Positions 41,882-51,188 of a stretch of DNA of 64,000 bases are shown here, piece after piece (position 1 is the first letter of the stretch; each line of letters opens with the position of its first letter). Position numbers and translations under genes: made by a program. This DNA comes from Pseudobdellovibrionaceae bacterium (GTDB lineage Bacteria > Bdellovibrionota > Bdellovibrionia > Bdellovibrionales > UBA1609). The stretch covers positions 2,356,001 to 2,420,000 of the forward strand of contig CP060220.1 of NCBI GenBank assembly GCA_023898385.1, written 5' to 3'. The notes beneath the pieces are model-generated. The model did not search any database, had not been told where the DNA came from, and worked only from the letters and a program-made list of their open reading frames with translations.

Positions 41882-42306
41882 CGCCGAGTTAAAAAAAGAA
41901 TCTCAGGTTGCTGAGAAGCCTTTGCCTGTCGATTTGCCGGCGTGAGGAGTTCGACCCGAATTCAATTGGTAAGATCCTCTGTCGCTTCAACGATTATTTC
42001 TAGGGCAAGTTTAATGGCCGCTGGACCCAGTAGATTCTGGCAGTTACCAGATTTGAATATTGTACCGACAAAGGCACTTTTAGTTGGCACAAGCCCTTAC
42101 CTGCTGGCAGCGAAGTCACCGGCAAAGGCGAGGTCGTATATAAGAGTAAAGATTTTATTCGAGCTCGTGCCTGTTTGTTTCGCAAGGATGGAAAAGTTTT
42201 CGTAAGCAGTGATGCGGTTTTTTATATTCCAACGCAACAGGAGTTTCAAAAAATGGCTGAGCTTGCCTCTGTACCACAAGATCTTCATCGGCATTTTAAG
42301 GGTTAG
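41882..42306 (+). pseudogene. Decayed hotdog-fold thioesterase gene
   Basis: Read on the plus strand, 42055-42306 gives a hotdog-like C-terminal half (GSEVTGKGEVVYKSKDFIRA, then CLFRKDGKVFVSSDAVFY) ending at TAG 42304. The upstream part (REEFDPNSIGKIL) has in-frame stops at 42001 and 42031, and a frameshift near 41942 separates it from AELKKESQVAEKPLPVDLPA. It is therefore a broken PaaI-like thioesterase gene. It lies next to, and convergent with, an intact double-hotdog gene. The rest of this 674-base gap holds only the cassette 3 terminator. Confidence 0.65.
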
Positions 42307-42349
42307 GTTGCGGCCTGTTTGATTTGCGGTGTGCCGTGCCATTATCTAT

Positions 42350-43273
42350 TCAACTTCTATCGGTGTATTTTGAAGACGTATTATTATAATTCAAAACCAA
42401 TCCACTTGCGTATATCGAATTGACTCTGGAAGGATCTACGATAGAAAATTTAACTTCACCAATCGATCGCTCTAGTCGCACCTCGTAGGGATCGTCGGCT
42501 CTTAGAGAGCGGCGATAGTTGATTGAAAACTCACGGATTGCCTTTGCCGAACTAGACCAGGCCGCACGCTCTAGGCCCTCCGTCACATAAGCTGCATAAA
42601 ATCCAGAACTTACATGTTTAAACAAATCCAACTCTGAATTTTTAACCTTGCTGGCGTACGAAAATATCTCTGTAGGGGGTTTTGACTGAACTGTTTTTGC
42701 CTTCTGGCCTTCAAACTCGGTTGCTGCAATAATGGACGAGAGGTTATTCGCATTAATGTGGCTAGAAAATCCCGACCAATATTTTGGTGGCATTATAACC
42801 GGTCGTGAATTTCGGATATCGACCGCGACAAATCGCATACATCCATCAAAGAAGGGCTTATCCTCATCGCCAAAAATTTTAAATTTTGTTAAAAATCGAG
42901 TCCCCAGTTTTTCGGTTTCGTTTACGCCAGCGATGTAGGACTCAATAGTTATTTGACTTGTTCGTTTTAAATCTATGGACCCGTTCGTGTTCTCAATTGA
43001 CAAGTTAGTAACGTAAAATCCGAGGTTGTCTGCAAAAATTTCGTTCAGATTTAACCCTAAATTTTCTATTGCGTACTGAAATCGACCCATCATGAGTGCA
43101 TTTATGGCAAAAGTTAAAGGCGAGCCTGCAGCTCCATCAACTTCGGCGGTAGCGTGAGTTGTCCTATAGACAATGGGCGCCTCAAGGGGATAAAACGCTG
43201 CTGTATCCATTCTATTAGACGAGGTATTCGAGCCTTTGACAGGAAAATTACCTGGTTCAGTGCGGTCACTCAT
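42350..43273 (-). CDS. Double-hotdog acyl-thioesterase-like protein
   Basis: The 307-residue protein looks like two hotdog domains. The first opens YRTTHATAEVDGAAGSPLTF and carries FQYAIENLGL, and the second starts NSELDLFKHVSSGFYAAYVT. That layout matches FatA/B-like acyl-ACP thioesterases, which release fatty acids from ACP. The Asn-His pattern of the second domain is DLFKHV here. AGGAG lies 8 nt before the ATG. It follows a signal-less binding protein, with a sigma-54-like sequence between them. Supply or removal of an acyl group for a neighbouring pathway is a guess. Confidence 0.6.
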   Translation of the reverse strand: MSDRTEPGNFPVKGSNTSSNRMDTAAFYPLEAPIVYRTTHATAEVDGAAGSPLTFAINALMMGRFQYAIENLGLNLNEIFADNLGFYVTNLSIENTNGSIDLKRTSQITIESYIAGVNETEKLGTRFLTKFKIFGDEDKPFFDGCMRFVAVDIRNSRPVIMPPKYWSGFSSHINANNLSSIIAATEFEGQKAKTVQSKPPTEIFSYASKVKNSELDLFKHVSSGFYAAYVTEGLERAAWSSSAKAIREFSINYRRSLRADDPYEVRLERSIGEVKFSIVDPSRVNSIYASGLVLNYNNTSSKYTDRS

Positions 43274-43339
43274 AGTCTTAGCTCCTAGGAAAGTCTGGTT
43301 CGAAAATACCGAGTTTTATTCTTCAGTGGCTTATATATG

Positions 43340-43354
43340 AGCAAAATACATACC
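43340..43354 (-). promoter_or_regulatory. Weak sigma-54-like sequence before the thioesterase gene
   Basis: On the minus strand GGTAT-GTATT-TTGCT keeps GG-N10-GC but has two changes in the -24 box. It lies about 67 nt before the ATG at 43273. Confidence 0.3.
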
Positions 43355-43356
43355 AA

Positions 43357-44796
43357 CTATTGTTGGCGATGAATTTTCCACAACTTAGTACCCGCATAAA
43401 ACTTTGAGATTTCAAAATCAAATGGACTGCGTATTACGATGTGATACTTAGCGAAAACTACGGGCACGATCAGTCCGTTTTGCAATATAGACAGATGTAA
43501 TTCTTGGAGGGCTTTAATACGCCTCTGTTTATCCCCTGTGGACACATAATTACGTAGCCAGCTTCGGCCTTCGTCTGGTGAACCAAAATAACCTCTTGCA
43601 AAATTATAGCTCAATAGCGAATAGCTTTCGAAAAACGAGGAGTCAGCATCGATTAGATAACCATCTGGCTGATCTTCTGGCGGCAAAACCCACGGGGCTT
43701 TTTCATACGCCTTTACCTCCACAAATGGCAGACTTGAATACATCGATTTGTACTTCGCTAGCTCAGAAACACCCACTGCGACAACATATGGTTTTTTCGG
43801 TGCATTATTCTGATCCGCCAAAACCTCCTGCTTTCGCTTCCTGAGCTTTTTCAACATATCATCCGACAGATGGCCTTCGCCAAGGCTGGGAAACAATTGA
43901 TCTGTTATTTCTTCTGCTCTTATTGATGTATCAGCTTCTAAAAGGGCCTGACGAATTTTTTCGCCTGCATATAGAAGCTGCTCTGGGGTATGCCTGGCTC
44001 GTGCGATCTCAGTGGTTCTCAGCGACAACAGCCTAATACCCAAAGTTTCCCGGGTACGGGCTCCAGGTATTTTTTTTTGTATTTCTGATATCTCGCTCGT
44101 GCTGCTGCTATTTATAGTTGTAATAAAATCGACTTCACCGGCGACAAACAAGTCTAGCGCTTTGTTGCGATAAGCCGGCACCAGTTCGATACTTTGGGGT
44201 GCTGAGACAGAATAATCGAAGTGATTGGGGTTAATTCTGAGAACCAACTTGCCGTCTGATGAATCTCGCTCAACAAAGTAAATGCCGGACGTATTTCTAA
44301 AATCAGCAATTTTGCTGTCACTTAATTGGACAAGCGACTTTTTTGGCAAAATCGAATAATCAGTACTTGCCAGGAGTGGCACGATGAACACTACGTTGCT
44401 TGGTTCCAAAGGCCGCATAAATACGTTATCGCCCTTTGACCAAATAAACGTACTTAAGTCGTCATTTCGTGTAATACCCAGCAGCTCCTTAAGGCTTCCG
44501 TGAGTCGTCGAGTCTTTTTTGACAATCATCATAAGTGTATTTACGACATCTTCTGCCGAAATTCTCAACCCATCGACTGTGTGCAAATGGTTTCGAATAC
44601 TTAGAGTAATAACCCCACCGTCAACAAACACGCTTGATGCCAGACTTGGCTGAACGTTTCCTTCTGCGTCGAATTCGATAAGGCGACTATATAGATTTCT
44701 AGCCAAGTTCGCTTCGGCATTTGTTTGTATATTCTGGGGATCAAATGCGGTTATTGATGTAAAATATGGATACGCAACCCTTAGATTTTCGATCAT
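43357..44796 (-). CDS. Family-5 solute-binding protein without signal peptide, coupled to the flippase
   Basis: The 479-residue binding-protein fold resembles the one at 26715 (LRVAYPYFTSITAFDPQN, LYSRLIEFDAEGNVQPSLAS, RISAEDVVNTL, THGSLKELLG). Translation starts at an ATG that shares one base with the flippase stop (TAATG). A longer frame to 45030 exists but lies inside the flippase gene and reads as nonsense. No signal peptide is present, so the protein should be cytoplasmic. Coupling to a polysaccharide flippase gene is odd for a peptide-binding protein. It may be a second signal-less member of the cassette family that became fused to this operon. Confidence 0.75.
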   Translation of the reverse strand: MIENLRVAYPYFTSITAFDPQNIQTNAEANLARNLYSRLIEFDAEGNVQPSLASSVFVDGGVITLSIRNHLHTVDGLRISAEDVVNTLMMIVKKDSTTHGSLKELLGITRNDDLSTFIWSKGDNVFMRPLEPSNVVFIVPLLASTDYSILPKKSLVQLSDSKIADFRNTSGIYFVERDSSDGKLVLRINPNHFDYSVSAPQSIELVPAYRNKALDLFVAGEVDFITTINSSSTSEISEIQKKIPGARTRETLGIRLLSLRTTEIARARHTPEQLLYAGEKIRQALLEADTSIRAEEITDQLFPSLGEGHLSDDMLKKLRKRKQEVLADQNNAPKKPYVVAVGVSELAKYKSMYSSLPFVEVKAYEKAPWVLPPEDQPDGYLIDADSSFFESYSLLSYNFARGYFGSPDEGRSWLRNYVSTGDKQRRIKALQELHLSILQNGLIVPVVFAKYHIVIRSPFDFEISKFYAGTKLWKIHRQQ

Positions 44797-46088
44797 TATT
44801 GGTCGGCCTTTCCGTGCGATTTTGTTATCACCACCACCAAAAGGCCAAAGATTATTGCGTCGATCACTAGGCGGCCCGACCAGGCTATGGCGGCGCCTTC
44901 TACGCCAAAGGCGTTTACTAGGGGGTAGAACATGGCGACGAATAAAATTAGTTCTAATATGGGGATCAGTACGGTCCATTTTATGTGTTTTGATGATTGG
45001 ATAAATGTGAACGAGACCCAGTTGAAACAATTAAAAACTATTCCTACCAATAGGATCTTCATTATTAAAACACTTTGACCCTCGAACTCTTTTCCGAGCC
45101 AGAGTCTAAAAATTTCTTCTCCCCACACAAACAGTATAGCTACCAGTGGCAACAGAGCCATTGCTATCCACAGTAGTCCAGATAGAAAATGCCTTTTGAC
45201 CTTGGGGGACCACTCGCCCCCATACGACGAGAACACAGGAAACAGTATTCTTGTCACCGCCATGGGAATGATCCAAAATCGGGTGACCACTTCAAATGGT
45301 GCCGTATAAAATGCCATTTGATCCATTGGCACAAAAGAAGCCACCAAAAAACGATCTAAAAAAACCAATAGGGGATTAATAACAGTAATCAAAGAAAACC
45401 AAATTCCGGCTGAGTAGAGTGTTTTTATCGCCTTTGAGTCTACTGTTACGGCAAACCAATTCTTTTTTAGGTAGTGGCGCACCTTAATGAAACCATAAAC
45501 AACGAGGCTCCACCTTAAAACCAACAAAACCAAAATGGCTATGTCCAAACGTTTTGACACGATCAATGCCACAAAAGGTGCTAAATAATTGGCGCTGCTG
45601 ACCCAAAACTGCATGGTGTTGGCCACATTGAACCCGCGCATACCCTCTACGATACTTTTGTAATAAGAAAATAGTAAAAGCGCTGGCACTGTTAACGCTA
45701 TACCTATGACACATTGACTGGCTTCATCAAAAAGACTGGGGCTGATGGTCAAATATTTTTCGAGCATTAAACCTTTAAGACCCAAAACTGTAAATGCACC
45801 TACAGCACTTAGTGCAACCACAAATATCAACCCAGCCTTTAAAACCGCCAGTGCCGGGCTAGAGATATGTTGGTCTTCCGTAGCCAATGTCTTTGTGAGC
45901 GTTCGGGCTATGCCTAGATCTAAAAAATTAAGATAACTTATAAAAACCCAAAACAATGTAAGAAGGCCAAACCGCTCAATCCCATACTGTCGAACCAAGA
46001 TAGGTATAATCGCGAGGGCCAACACCGCCGGTGCGCCGTGGGCTGCTAGTGAATAGAAAATGCTCTTATTTACTGATTTCGACATCAC
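44796..46088 (-). CDS. Wzx-like polysaccharide flippase
   Basis: The 430-residue protein of about 12-14 membrane helices has the Wzx/MATE-type opening (APAVLALAIIPILVRQYGIE, then FGLLTLFWVFISYLNFLDLG). Wzx proteins flip lipid-linked oligosaccharide repeats across the inner membrane for Wzy-dependent assembly. It overlaps the methyltransferase gene by 23 nt, or 20 if the second ATG is used. The same locus also encodes a Wzm/Wzt exporter, which normally serves a different assembly route. The substrate is unknown. Confidence 0.82.
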   Translation of the reverse strand: MMSKSVNKSIFYSLAAHGAPAVLALAIIPILVRQYGIERFGLLTLFWVFISYLNFLDLGIARTLTKTLATEDQHISSPALAVLKAGLIFVVALSAVGAFTVLGLKGLMLEKYLTISPSLFDEASQCVIGIALTVPALLLFSYYKSIVEGMRGFNVANTMQFWVSSANYLAPFVALIVSKRLDIAILVLLVLRWSLVVYGFIKVRHYLKKNWFAVTVDSKAIKTLYSAGIWFSLITVINPLLVFLDRFLVASFVPMDQMAFYTAPFEVVTRFWIIPMAVTRILFPVFSSYGGEWSPKVKRHFLSGLLWIAMALLPLVAILFVWGEEIFRLWLGKEFEGQSVLIMKILLVGIVFNCFNWVSFTFIQSSKHIKWTVLIPILELILFVAMFYPLVNAFGVEGAAIAWSGRLVIDAIIFGLLVVVITKSHGKADQ

Positions 46089-46794
46089 TCTCTTTAAGAA
46101 TCACTACGAGGTTTGGATCTAAGGGGAAGCGCCCACTGTAATACAGCGCTCCCATAAAAATTTCGTAAATATCTCTTAAAGCATACAGTGCCCGTTTCAG
46201 CCATGGTGGCTTGCCACTGGACTTCACCACTCTTGCGGCGTTGTACGAAGCTGTCACGCGAAGACCACAGAGACGTCCCACTTGATCGAGTCGCTCTGGT
46301 GTCAGTAGGGTCACGTGGGTTATGTCTTTATTAAACTGGGCCACACCAAAAGGCGATAAACCATTAGGCACTCGAATAAAAACTTGGCCTCGAGGGGCCA
46401 ACAGCTGTTTGCAGGTCTTTAAACACTGGACAATTTCATCAACATATAAATGCTCTAGCACGTCGAACAATACGATAAGGTCAAACTTTTTTGAGGCCCA
46501 TTCGGATTGCTGTAGTTCTTGAATATTAATCTTATACGCCTCATGCCCTCGCGCACGGGCTTGGTCCACAAGCTCGGGTATTAATTCAATCCCACACACG
46601 CTGTGACCGCGAGCTTTGGCCCAATCTAAAAACTCACCCGTGCCAAAGCCGATTTCTAAAACCTTGGCTGATCCGCCTGACAATAGATTTTTAAATTCCA
46701 GTTCAAAAATCTCTGGCGACTTGCGACCCTCGTCACTATCCCACAACTTAAAACCCACATAATCGCGGTAAAACTGATCTCGAAAATCACTCAT
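46066..46794 (-). CDS. Class I SAM-dependent methyltransferase
   Basis: The 242-residue methyltransferase has motif I VLEIGFGTGEFLDWA, acidic strand 2 VCGIELIPE, and FDLIVLFDVLEHL. It is a typical small-molecule or sugar methyltransferase of glycan loci. It sits between manC and the flippase in the minus-strand operon, so methylation of a sugar or lipid-linked intermediate is likely. The exact position is unknown. Confidence 0.82.
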   Translation of the reverse strand: MSDFRDQFYRDYVGFKLWDSDEGRKSPEIFELEFKNLLSGGSAKVLEIGFGTGEFLDWAKARGHSVCGIELIPELVDQARARGHEAYKINIQELQQSEWASKKFDLIVLFDVLEHLYVDEIVQCLKTCKQLLAPRGQVFIRVPNGLSPFGVAQFNKDITHVTLLTPERLDQVGRLCGLRVTASYNAARVVKSSGKPPWLKRALYALRDIYEIFMGALYYSGRFPLDPNLVVILKESDVEISK

Positions 46795-46799
46795 TCGAT

Positions 46800-48212
46800 T
46801 TAGGCTCTGTTGTAGTCATCTTCATACCTAATGATGTCATCTTCACCGAAGTAACTGCCGGTTTGAACTTCAACAAAAACCAAGGGCGCCGTGCCGTTGT
46901 TTCGAACACGGTGCTTGGCATTTACGGGAATATAAATATGCTCCCCCGGCCCGCGAGGTATGACCTCGTCATTTAACACCACTTCGGCCTCGCCAGAAAT
47001 CACAATCCAATGTTCTGCCCGCTTGTTGTGAGACTGATAAGACAGCTGAGCCCCCGGATCTACGGTGATTCTTTTTGTCTTAAAGTCCTTGTTATCTGCA
47101 AGGGTTTCAAAACCACCCCATGGCCGGGTTTCAAAAGGGTGATCCGTAGCTTCAGGATGGCCCACCTCTTTAATTTTGCCCACCAAATCTTTGACCTTTT
47201 CGCTTTGTCCTTTATTTGAAATCAACAACGCATCCGGAGTATCGACCACTATGAGATTATTAACACCCACCAGGCCAATCACTTTGTTTTTTGCAGAAAA
47301 CACGTAGTTTGAATAGGCGTCTTGGTTAAAGACTTTAGCATTCACATCTGATTTTAGTGATGGCACTTCATCGGCCAAACGGGCAATTTCATCCCACGAA
47401 CCCACATCGCTCCAGCCAATTTCGCATGGGATGCACACCTGCTTGTCTAGTTTTTCCATGATCCCGTAATCAAGACTGATGTTTTCAAGGTTCGAATAAA
47501 TTTGCTTAGCGTTGCTTAAGTCTTTTTCGATCCTCTCAATACTCTGCCACATTTCAGGCATATGTTTTTTAAACAAGTCGATCATTACGTTCACCTTAAA
47601 TAAAAACATTCCGGCATTCCAGTAGTGGCGACCAGAGGACCGAAACTCTTCGGCCCGACTTTGTCCTGGCTTTTCATGAAAACCCCGAACCAATCGCGCT
47701 GAAAAAACACCACCCTTTGGATTCTCTGCCGTGGCCACGACGTCATCTTTTACTTCGATGTACCCATAGCCCGTGGCTGCATACCTGGGGGCAATGCCCA
47801 AGGTCACAATCTCACCTTGTTTAGCCACTTCATGACCCAAATTTAATACGATCCCAAAAGCGCGTTGGTCGGTGATAAGGTGATCGGCAGGGAACATTCC
47901 AACCACTTCGTCGCCTTCGCCGTTCATATTTAAAACATGGCACATGAGGGCTACAGCTGGCGCCGTGTTTTGCCCCATAGGTTCATAAATAGCATTTGTC
48001 TGGGGCAAGCCCATGGCTTTAAGCGTTCGGGCAGTGAGGGCCTCCATGGACGAAACGGTTACGATGTGAGGTGATCCGAATGGCTTAAGACGCTCAATTG
48101 AGTTTTCTAAAAAAGATTGGTCGTAGAATTCGCAAAACTGTTTGGGGTAAGAGGCTCGAGATACTGGCCACAACCGTGTGCCACTGCCACCTGAGAGAAT
48201 TACTGGAATCAT
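46800..48212 (-). CDS. manC: Mannose-1-phosphate guanylyltransferase/mannose-6-phosphate isomerase
   Basis: The 470-residue bifunctional enzyme has an N-terminal GDP-mannose pyrophosphorylase domain (ILSGGSGTRLWPVSRASYPKQF is the signature region; key residues are the GGxGxRLWPxS loop and the Lys near its end). A C-terminal cupin isomerase domain carries WGGFE, SYQSHNKRAEHW and PGEHIYIP. It converts mannose-6-P toward GDP-mannose, the precursor of all deoxyhexoses made by this locus. The start is the ATG at 48212 with TAGGGAAG upstream; the frame is open to 48275 but those residues are not family-like. Confidence 0.93.
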   Translation of the reverse strand: MIPVILSGGSGTRLWPVSRASYPKQFCEFYDQSFLENSIERLKPFGSPHIVTVSSMEALTARTLKAMGLPQTNAIYEPMGQNTAPAVALMCHVLNMNGEGDEVVGMFPADHLITDQRAFGIVLNLGHEVAKQGEIVTLGIAPRYAATGYGYIEVKDDVVATAENPKGGVFSARLVRGFHEKPGQSRAEEFRSSGRHYWNAGMFLFKVNVMIDLFKKHMPEMWQSIERIEKDLSNAKQIYSNLENISLDYGIMEKLDKQVCIPCEIGWSDVGSWDEIARLADEVPSLKSDVNAKVFNQDAYSNYVFSAKNKVIGLVGVNNLIVVDTPDALLISNKGQSEKVKDLVGKIKEVGHPEATDHPFETRPWGGFETLADNKDFKTKRITVDPGAQLSYQSHNKRAEHWIVISGEAEVVLNDEVIPRGPGEHIYIPVNAKHRVRNNGTAPLVFVEVQTGSYFGEDDIIRYEDDYNRA

Positions 48213-48405
48213 ATTCACTTCCCTATTGCTTAAGTCCATTTCTAAAGGCCGGTTGATAACACGAAAATCCCACAATTAGGAGTACCGGTGCGCTTTCTAT
48301 CGTTGATGCCCGTCGTCAAATCTTGCTCCCCTTTGGGAGAGCCCGCCGCCGGACCGCGGGTAGTGCCAAGGCCCCATCCCCTCGAGTTCGTATTTACGCC
48401 CCAAA

Positions 48406-49875
48406 TTACGAGTTTAAATATTCGTTTAAAAATATCATCGCCCGTTCACTGAGGTCCTTGGCTCGAGTGGGCTCTACAGCTTCGGTGTAACATCTTAGCT
48501 CTGGGGCGTTGCCGGAGGGCCTAAAAAAAACGACCTCACTATTTTTAAAAATCAGCTTTGACCCGTCTGTTGTATCTAGTTTTGCTAGCTTTGAACCGAC
48601 AAATCCCATGAACTCATCGCAGAATGTTTCAGGGTTAGAAAAAATTTGATTGGAAAGCTTCTCACTTATTTCAGTGGGAATGCCCTTTATAGAGGCACTG
48701 TGGGTGGCTCTTTGTGGCAATGTGTTGCGAAGTTGCGAGAGTGTCAGGCCTCGATCTTTACAGGACTTTAGCGCTACAACAATAGGCAAAACGGCATCGC
48801 GCGTGGGCAAGGATTCAAGGATCTTTCCTGTTTGCTCTAGTTTTGTGCCCAATAAAAAGCCCCCATTGGCTTCGTATCCGGCAATGGCTCCTTGAAAACC
48901 CCGAGCGGCTATTTCTTCCATACCTGATATGACAAATGGCGATCCAATTTTTGTCCACTCGATCTCTTTAAATTGATTCATTTCACTTACTGCTGAATTG
49001 CAGCTCACAGGTAAAGCAATGGCTTGAATTCCAAGTGCTGAAGCCACCAATGGGCCTAGTTCATCACCACGCAGAACATCGCCCTTTTCGTCTAACACAA
49101 ATGGTCGATCAGAATCACCGTCTGTGCTTACAAGTGCATCAGCCCCTTCTGCCAAAATCCATTCCTTAAGTCGCTCAAGATCGGTCAACGCCTCCGTGTC
49201 AACGGGAATAAACTGATCAGAAAAACCCTTACGAACAACTGTGGCACCTAGATTTTCCAGAATCTCACCTATTACTTTGCGACCCACAGCCGAGTGCTCA
49301 TAAAGAATAACTTTTTGCCCCGCCAAACTCTCGACACCAAAAAAATCTGTGTATCGATGAACGTACTGGCTAAACCCCTCAGGGTTTTCATTTTCGTACA
49401 CCTGGCTTAAGGGGCCCTCAAGCCCGGCCCTTAGCATGCCGGCCTCAGTGAAGTCTTCCATCACCACATCGTTAGCCTCGTAAATATTAATAATGCTTTC
49501 TTCATCGGCTTTTAGAATTTCTCCTCCGGGAAGGTAAAATTTCAGGCCGTTTCGATCAGCAGGTATATGACTTCCGGTGACCATGATCGCACAGGATTTG
49601 TTTTTGATTCCACAAAGAGCCAAGGCGGGAGTGGGCAGGTGCCCCACGTAATCAACTTTCCAGCCACACTTTTGAGCGGCATAGATCACGGCTTTGGTAA
49701 TTCGAGGGCTACTCTCTCTGTAATCATCGGCTAAAAACAAACGTTGCTCACCATCAGTAGAGTTCATTACTGCCACTGCGTGTTTGAGAAATGACTGAAC
49801 GAACTTTGTCACTTCAAGGTCCGTAAGCTCTACCGCCAAACCTCGAACACCGCTGGTGCCAAACTTTAATGCCAC
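48406..49875 (-). CDS. manB: Phosphomannomutase/phosphoglucomutase
   Basis: The 489-residue enzyme of the alpha-D-phosphohexomutase family has the opening KFGTSGVRGLAVELTD, the active serine loop MVTGSHIPADRNGLKF (a variant of TASHNP), the metal loop STDGDSDRPFV and the phosphate-binding RPSGNAPELR. It interconverts mannose-6-P and mannose-1-P for ManC. It lies upstream of manC in the same direction with a 190-base gap that contains small GC-rich hairpins, so the two may be separately tuned. Confidence 0.9.
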   Translation of the reverse strand: MALKFGTSGVRGLAVELTDLEVTKFVQSFLKHAVAVMNSTDGEQRLFLADDYRESSPRITKAVIYAAQKCGWKVDYVGHLPTPALALCGIKNKSCAIMVTGSHIPADRNGLKFYLPGGEILKADEESIINIYEANDVVMEDFTEAGMLRAGLEGPLSQVYENENPEGFSQYVHRYTDFFGVESLAGQKVILYEHSAVGRKVIGEILENLGATVVRKGFSDQFIPVDTEALTDLERLKEWILAEGADALVSTDGDSDRPFVLDEKGDVLRGDELGPLVASALGIQAIALPVSCNSAVSEMNQFKEIEWTKIGSPFVISGMEEIAARGFQGAIAGYEANGGFLLGTKLEQTGKILESLPTRDAVLPIVVALKSCKDRGLTLSQLRNTLPQRATHSASIKGIPTEISEKLSNQIFSNPETFCDEFMGFVGSKLAKLDTTDGSKLIFKNSEVVFFRPSGNAPELRCYTEAVEPTRAKDLSERAMIFLNEYLNS

Positions 49876-49892
49876 AATTTTCTCCTCAGCTT

Positions 49893-51188
49893 TTAAATAA
49901 TATTTAGATCTGATAACCGCTGCCGGTATTTTTTTGCAAAGGCCTCTATGCTAAACTCTTCTTCGATAAATTTCTTGGCTCTTTCGCCCATCTCTTTATT
50001 TTCTGACAAAAAGGCCAACCGCAGACTTGCCACTGCAGACTCTTCATCGGGCTCAGCCCAGGTTTGCCCCTGCCAATAGGGATAGCCACCCTCAACAACA
50101 GGTACCTCTTTAAACTGCACCAAATAAGAATTATCTTCTCGCATAAAACCCATATTGCCCGAGTATCCCGTGGCCACCACTGTTTTACCTAAACACATGG
50201 CTTCGGCCATTCCTAGACCAAATCCTTCTGATCGATGCAACGACAAAAATCCATCGCACAAATTCATGAGACCATTCATTTGATCGCGAGATAATACCTG
50301 GTCGATAATTTTGATGCGCGGGTCTTTGTTTGCCAGAGTCGTTAGATTTCGAAACATTTTATCTTGTTCGTTTCGCCCTCGAATTCGAGATACTTTTACC
50401 ACAAGCCCCACGTCGTCTTTTTTAGACTGAGGAAACGCTTTTTGAAAAGCCGCAATGGCCCCATCCGGGTTTTTTCGGTACGTCACCGAATTCATATCAA
50501 AGGCCGTTAAAAACAAAAATGAGTGCTCCGGCAAATTAAAAGTCGACCTCTCATATTTGCCCTGAATATCCACAGCTACAGGTATGCCCATATTTAAACA
50601 CGGGACTGAAGACGTTCGACGAATAGACTCTGCCGTGTACTCTGATATGGCCCAGTACTCGTGGATAAATCGATCTGCTATTCGCCAGGGGATTGGGTAA
50701 CTTGGTAACTCCCAAGCGGCGTATTGAATGTTGAATCGCTTCTGCCAAAAATCTTCTGGCACCCCTGATAGCGTGGTCAAAAGACCATCACCGTTGAGAC
50801 AAAAAATATTGCCTTTAAATTCGGGACTAGAAAGTATCGGGAGTGATGCGTCTTTTTCGTGTTGAGCTTGAAACGAGGTTTTTTGTATATCAACTACACC
50901 GTGGGGCAGGGCCGATGCGGCCATGGCTTGGTGGGCCCTTTTAAGTAGATTGCCAAGGCCCGAGGTCGAAAAAGGAAAACCAATAAGATTGACCCCAATT
51001 TTCCCTTGAGCCAAAGCGGGGTCCTGAAGCTTTGCCAAATCATGGCTCTTTAACGTGGCCACGGACCTTTCTCGAACTAATCCCGAAATTCGTGACCGCA
51101 ATGAGCTTGGTAAAAAATTATAGGCCGGCCTAATGAAACGACTAAGACCGAACCCCAGACGAATTATGTGGTCATTGACCCTGGCCAC
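49893..51188 (-). CDS. Glycosyltransferase family 4-like enzyme
   Basis: The protein has the GT-B fold with the conserved C-terminal block GFLSLHRSEGFGLGMAEAMC (EX7E pattern) and a Gly-rich N-terminal loop (IGFPFSTSGLGNLLKR). I use the GTG at 51188, which has GGAAGG 5 nt upstream and overlaps rmd by 17 nt; a TTG at 51233 is possible. It probably transfers D-rhamnose, mannose or a related sugar during chain assembly. The acceptor is unknown. Confidence 0.8.
   Translation of the reverse strand: MARVNDHIIRLGFGLSRFIRPAYNFLPSSLRSRISGLVRERSVATLKSHDLAKLQDPALAQGKIGVNLIGFPFSTSGLGNLLKRAHQAMAASALPHGVVDIQKTSFQAQHEKDASLPILSSPEFKGNIFCLNGDGLLTTLSGVPEDFWQKRFNIQYAAWELPSYPIPWRIADRFIHEYWAISEYTAESIRRTSSVPCLNMGIPVAVDIQGKYERSTFNLPEHSFLFLTAFDMNSVTYRKNPDGAIAAFQKAFPQSKKDDVGLVVKVSRIRGRNEQDKMFRNLTTLANKDPRIKIIDQVLSRDQMNGLMNLCDGFLSLHRSEGFGLGMAEAMCLGKTVVATGYSGNMGFMREDNSYLVQFKEVPVVEGGYPYWQGQTWAEPDEESAVASLRLAFLSENKEMGERAKKFIEEEFSIEAFAKKYRQRLSDLNII

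Noticed and set aside
44797..45030. N-terminal extension of the signal-less binding protein to 45030
   Set aside because: It lies inside the flippase gene and reads as arginine-rich nonsense; the coupled ATG at 44796 matches the family start.
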